Source: Flavobacterium sp. LC2016-13 (lineage in GTDB: Bacteria; Bacteroidota; Bacteroidia; Flavobacteriales; Flavobacteriaceae). From it: a stretch of DNA of 64,000 nt. Location: NCBI RefSeq assembly GCF_009707955.1, contig NZ_WMDQ01000010.1, forward strand, positions 124,001 through 188,000. Reading direction: 5' to 3'. Shown piece after piece: positions 63,240-64,000 of this stretch (positions are counted from its first letter, which is position 1; every line of letters starts with the position of its first letter). The notes beneath the pieces are model-generated. The model ran no database searches and was not told the origin of the DNA. It saw only the letters and a program-made list of their open reading frames with translations. The position numbers and the translations under genes are program-made.

Positions 63240-64000
63240 ATGAAAAACAACGATTTAAATCCATTGACCAAAAAACATCAGGTAATTTCTATTTTATCAG
63301 CATTATCAAATTGCAATCAAAATATCCATAAAAGTACCGAAAAAGAATTACAGGATTATTTATGCGATCAAGTAACTTCAGCTTTAAACAACGAAACCAT
63401 AAAAGCATACATTGGTAATTGGGATATTGTCTGGGGACCTTGTACTAAAAATAGTAAGCAAAGGGATAAAAACCTAAAAGTTATCCCTAATGAATTTATT
63501 ACAGATAACGCTATGTTTGTTGCAAAAGGTCAAGATCCTGATGATGAAAATAAAACACTTTACGTAATTTCTATTTCAGGGACTAATCTTATTTCAAAAT
63601 TTGGATGGCTTGATGAAGATTTTAAAGTCGAAACTAAATTTATGAGAAGTTGGAAAACTATTCCTAATGCAAAAATAGCAGGTGGTAGCTATGATGGAGT
63701 AAAAATTTTGAAGAATTTAAAAAACGATAAAAATCAAAACATCATTTCTTTTTTAAGTCAATTACCATTAGACCAAAATGCAGAAGTAACAACTTGCGGA
63801 CATAGTTTAGCAGGTACTTTATCTCCATTATTAGCTCTTAAAATAATTGAATGGAAAGAAAAAGAACACAAATCATTTTTAGTTTCTACCTATCCAAGTG
63901 CAGGTGCAAGTTCTGGTAACAAAGCTTTTGTAGAATATGCAGAAAGTAAATTTGGCAACCATTATCATTCCGTTATTAATAATTATGATATAGTTCCTCA
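63240..64000 (+). CDS. Class 3 lipase, partial at window end
   Basis: Open from ATG at 63240 to the window end (253 codons seen). The alpha/beta-hydrolase core of the lipase class 3 family is visible: TLYVISISGTNLISKFGWLD near 100-120 (oxyanion-hole strand), nucleophile elbow TTCGHSLAGTLSPLLALKI with Ser189, and the late NNYDIVP segment that in this family carries the catalytic Asp. No signal peptide. Co-directional with the pore-former-like gene and probably in one operon. Confidence 0.85.
   Translation, partial: MKNNDLNPLTKKHQVISILSALSNCNQNIHKSTEKELQDYLCDQVTSALNNETIKAYIGNWDIVWGPCTKNSKQRDKNLKVIPNEFITDNAMFVAKGQDPDDENKTLYVISISGTNLISKFGWLDEDFKVETKFMRSWKTIPNAKIAGGSYDGVKILKNLKNDKNQNIISFLSQLPLDQNAEVTTCGHSLAGTLSPLLALKIIEWKEKEHKSFLVSTYPSAGASSGNKAFVEYAESKFGNHYHSVINNYDIVP

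Overview
The window reads as chromosomal DNA of a Flavobacterium-like member of the Bacteroidota. The reasons are: AT-rich sequence with TAnnTTTG-type -7 elements and A-rich rather than Shine-Dalgarno leaders; a large secreted protein ending in a type IX secretion (T9SS) sorting domain; genes typical of the genus (DUF5522/CWC protein, PrcB lipoprotein, MepB, RmuC, a CarH-type regulator with carotenoid genes); and the palindromic intergenic repeats common in these genomes. No species can be named from the sequence alone.

Layout. 1-31 kb is mostly ordinary chromosome: a metal-chelate/B12-type ABC importer (620-3688), two paralogous membrane proteins, tRNA and rRNA modification enzymes (trmL, an RluE-like synthase), an SDR enzyme, a 1164-residue secreted T9SS nuclease-like protein, an ECF sigma factor overlapping a membrane-anchored protein with seven 33-residue repeats, rmuC, a thioesterase, YceI, a TetR-AarF pair, and a light-response block. 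That block is photolyase, SRPBCC protein, crtZ, crtB, crtI and a B12-binding MerR regulator, all on the minus strand with the regulator first. A Kir-type potassium channel and a TPR protein follow.

31-46 kb is accessory. A cluster of two sensor kinases and a response regulator (32005-35414) is followed by a graveyard of mobile DNA: a serine-recombinase fragment, and a decayed IS6-family element with both terminal inverted repeats still visible at 36475-37231. Only 54 bases beyond the IS starts a four-gene plus-strand operon of visibly higher G+C (37286-44350). It encodes a small beta-rich protein, a 1154-residue protein of unknown function with a hydrophobic helical segment, a 635-residue protein with duplicated tail-fibre-like modules, and a LamG-fold lectin-like protein. 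None has a signal peptide. This is the best candidate here for an undescribed system.

46-60 kb is a secreted-peptide locus. Two short double-glycine-leader peptides with 4 and 6 core cysteines each have their own terminator and share a 16-base motif in the leader. Around them are two TlpA-like thioredoxins, a VKOR/thioredoxin protein with a degenerate C39-like N-terminus, a C39-peptidase ABC exporter and an HlyD adaptor. The set reads as synthesis, disulfide formation, leader cleavage and export. A UDP-galactopyranose mutase and a glycosyltransferase-like protein are inserted on the opposite strand.

60-64 kb holds a RadC-like JAB protein, a putative alpha-helical pore-forming protein, and a class-3 lipase that runs off the window end. 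Three copies of a short decayed coding fragment (45.9, 48.2 and 60.3 kb) bracket the accessory segments.
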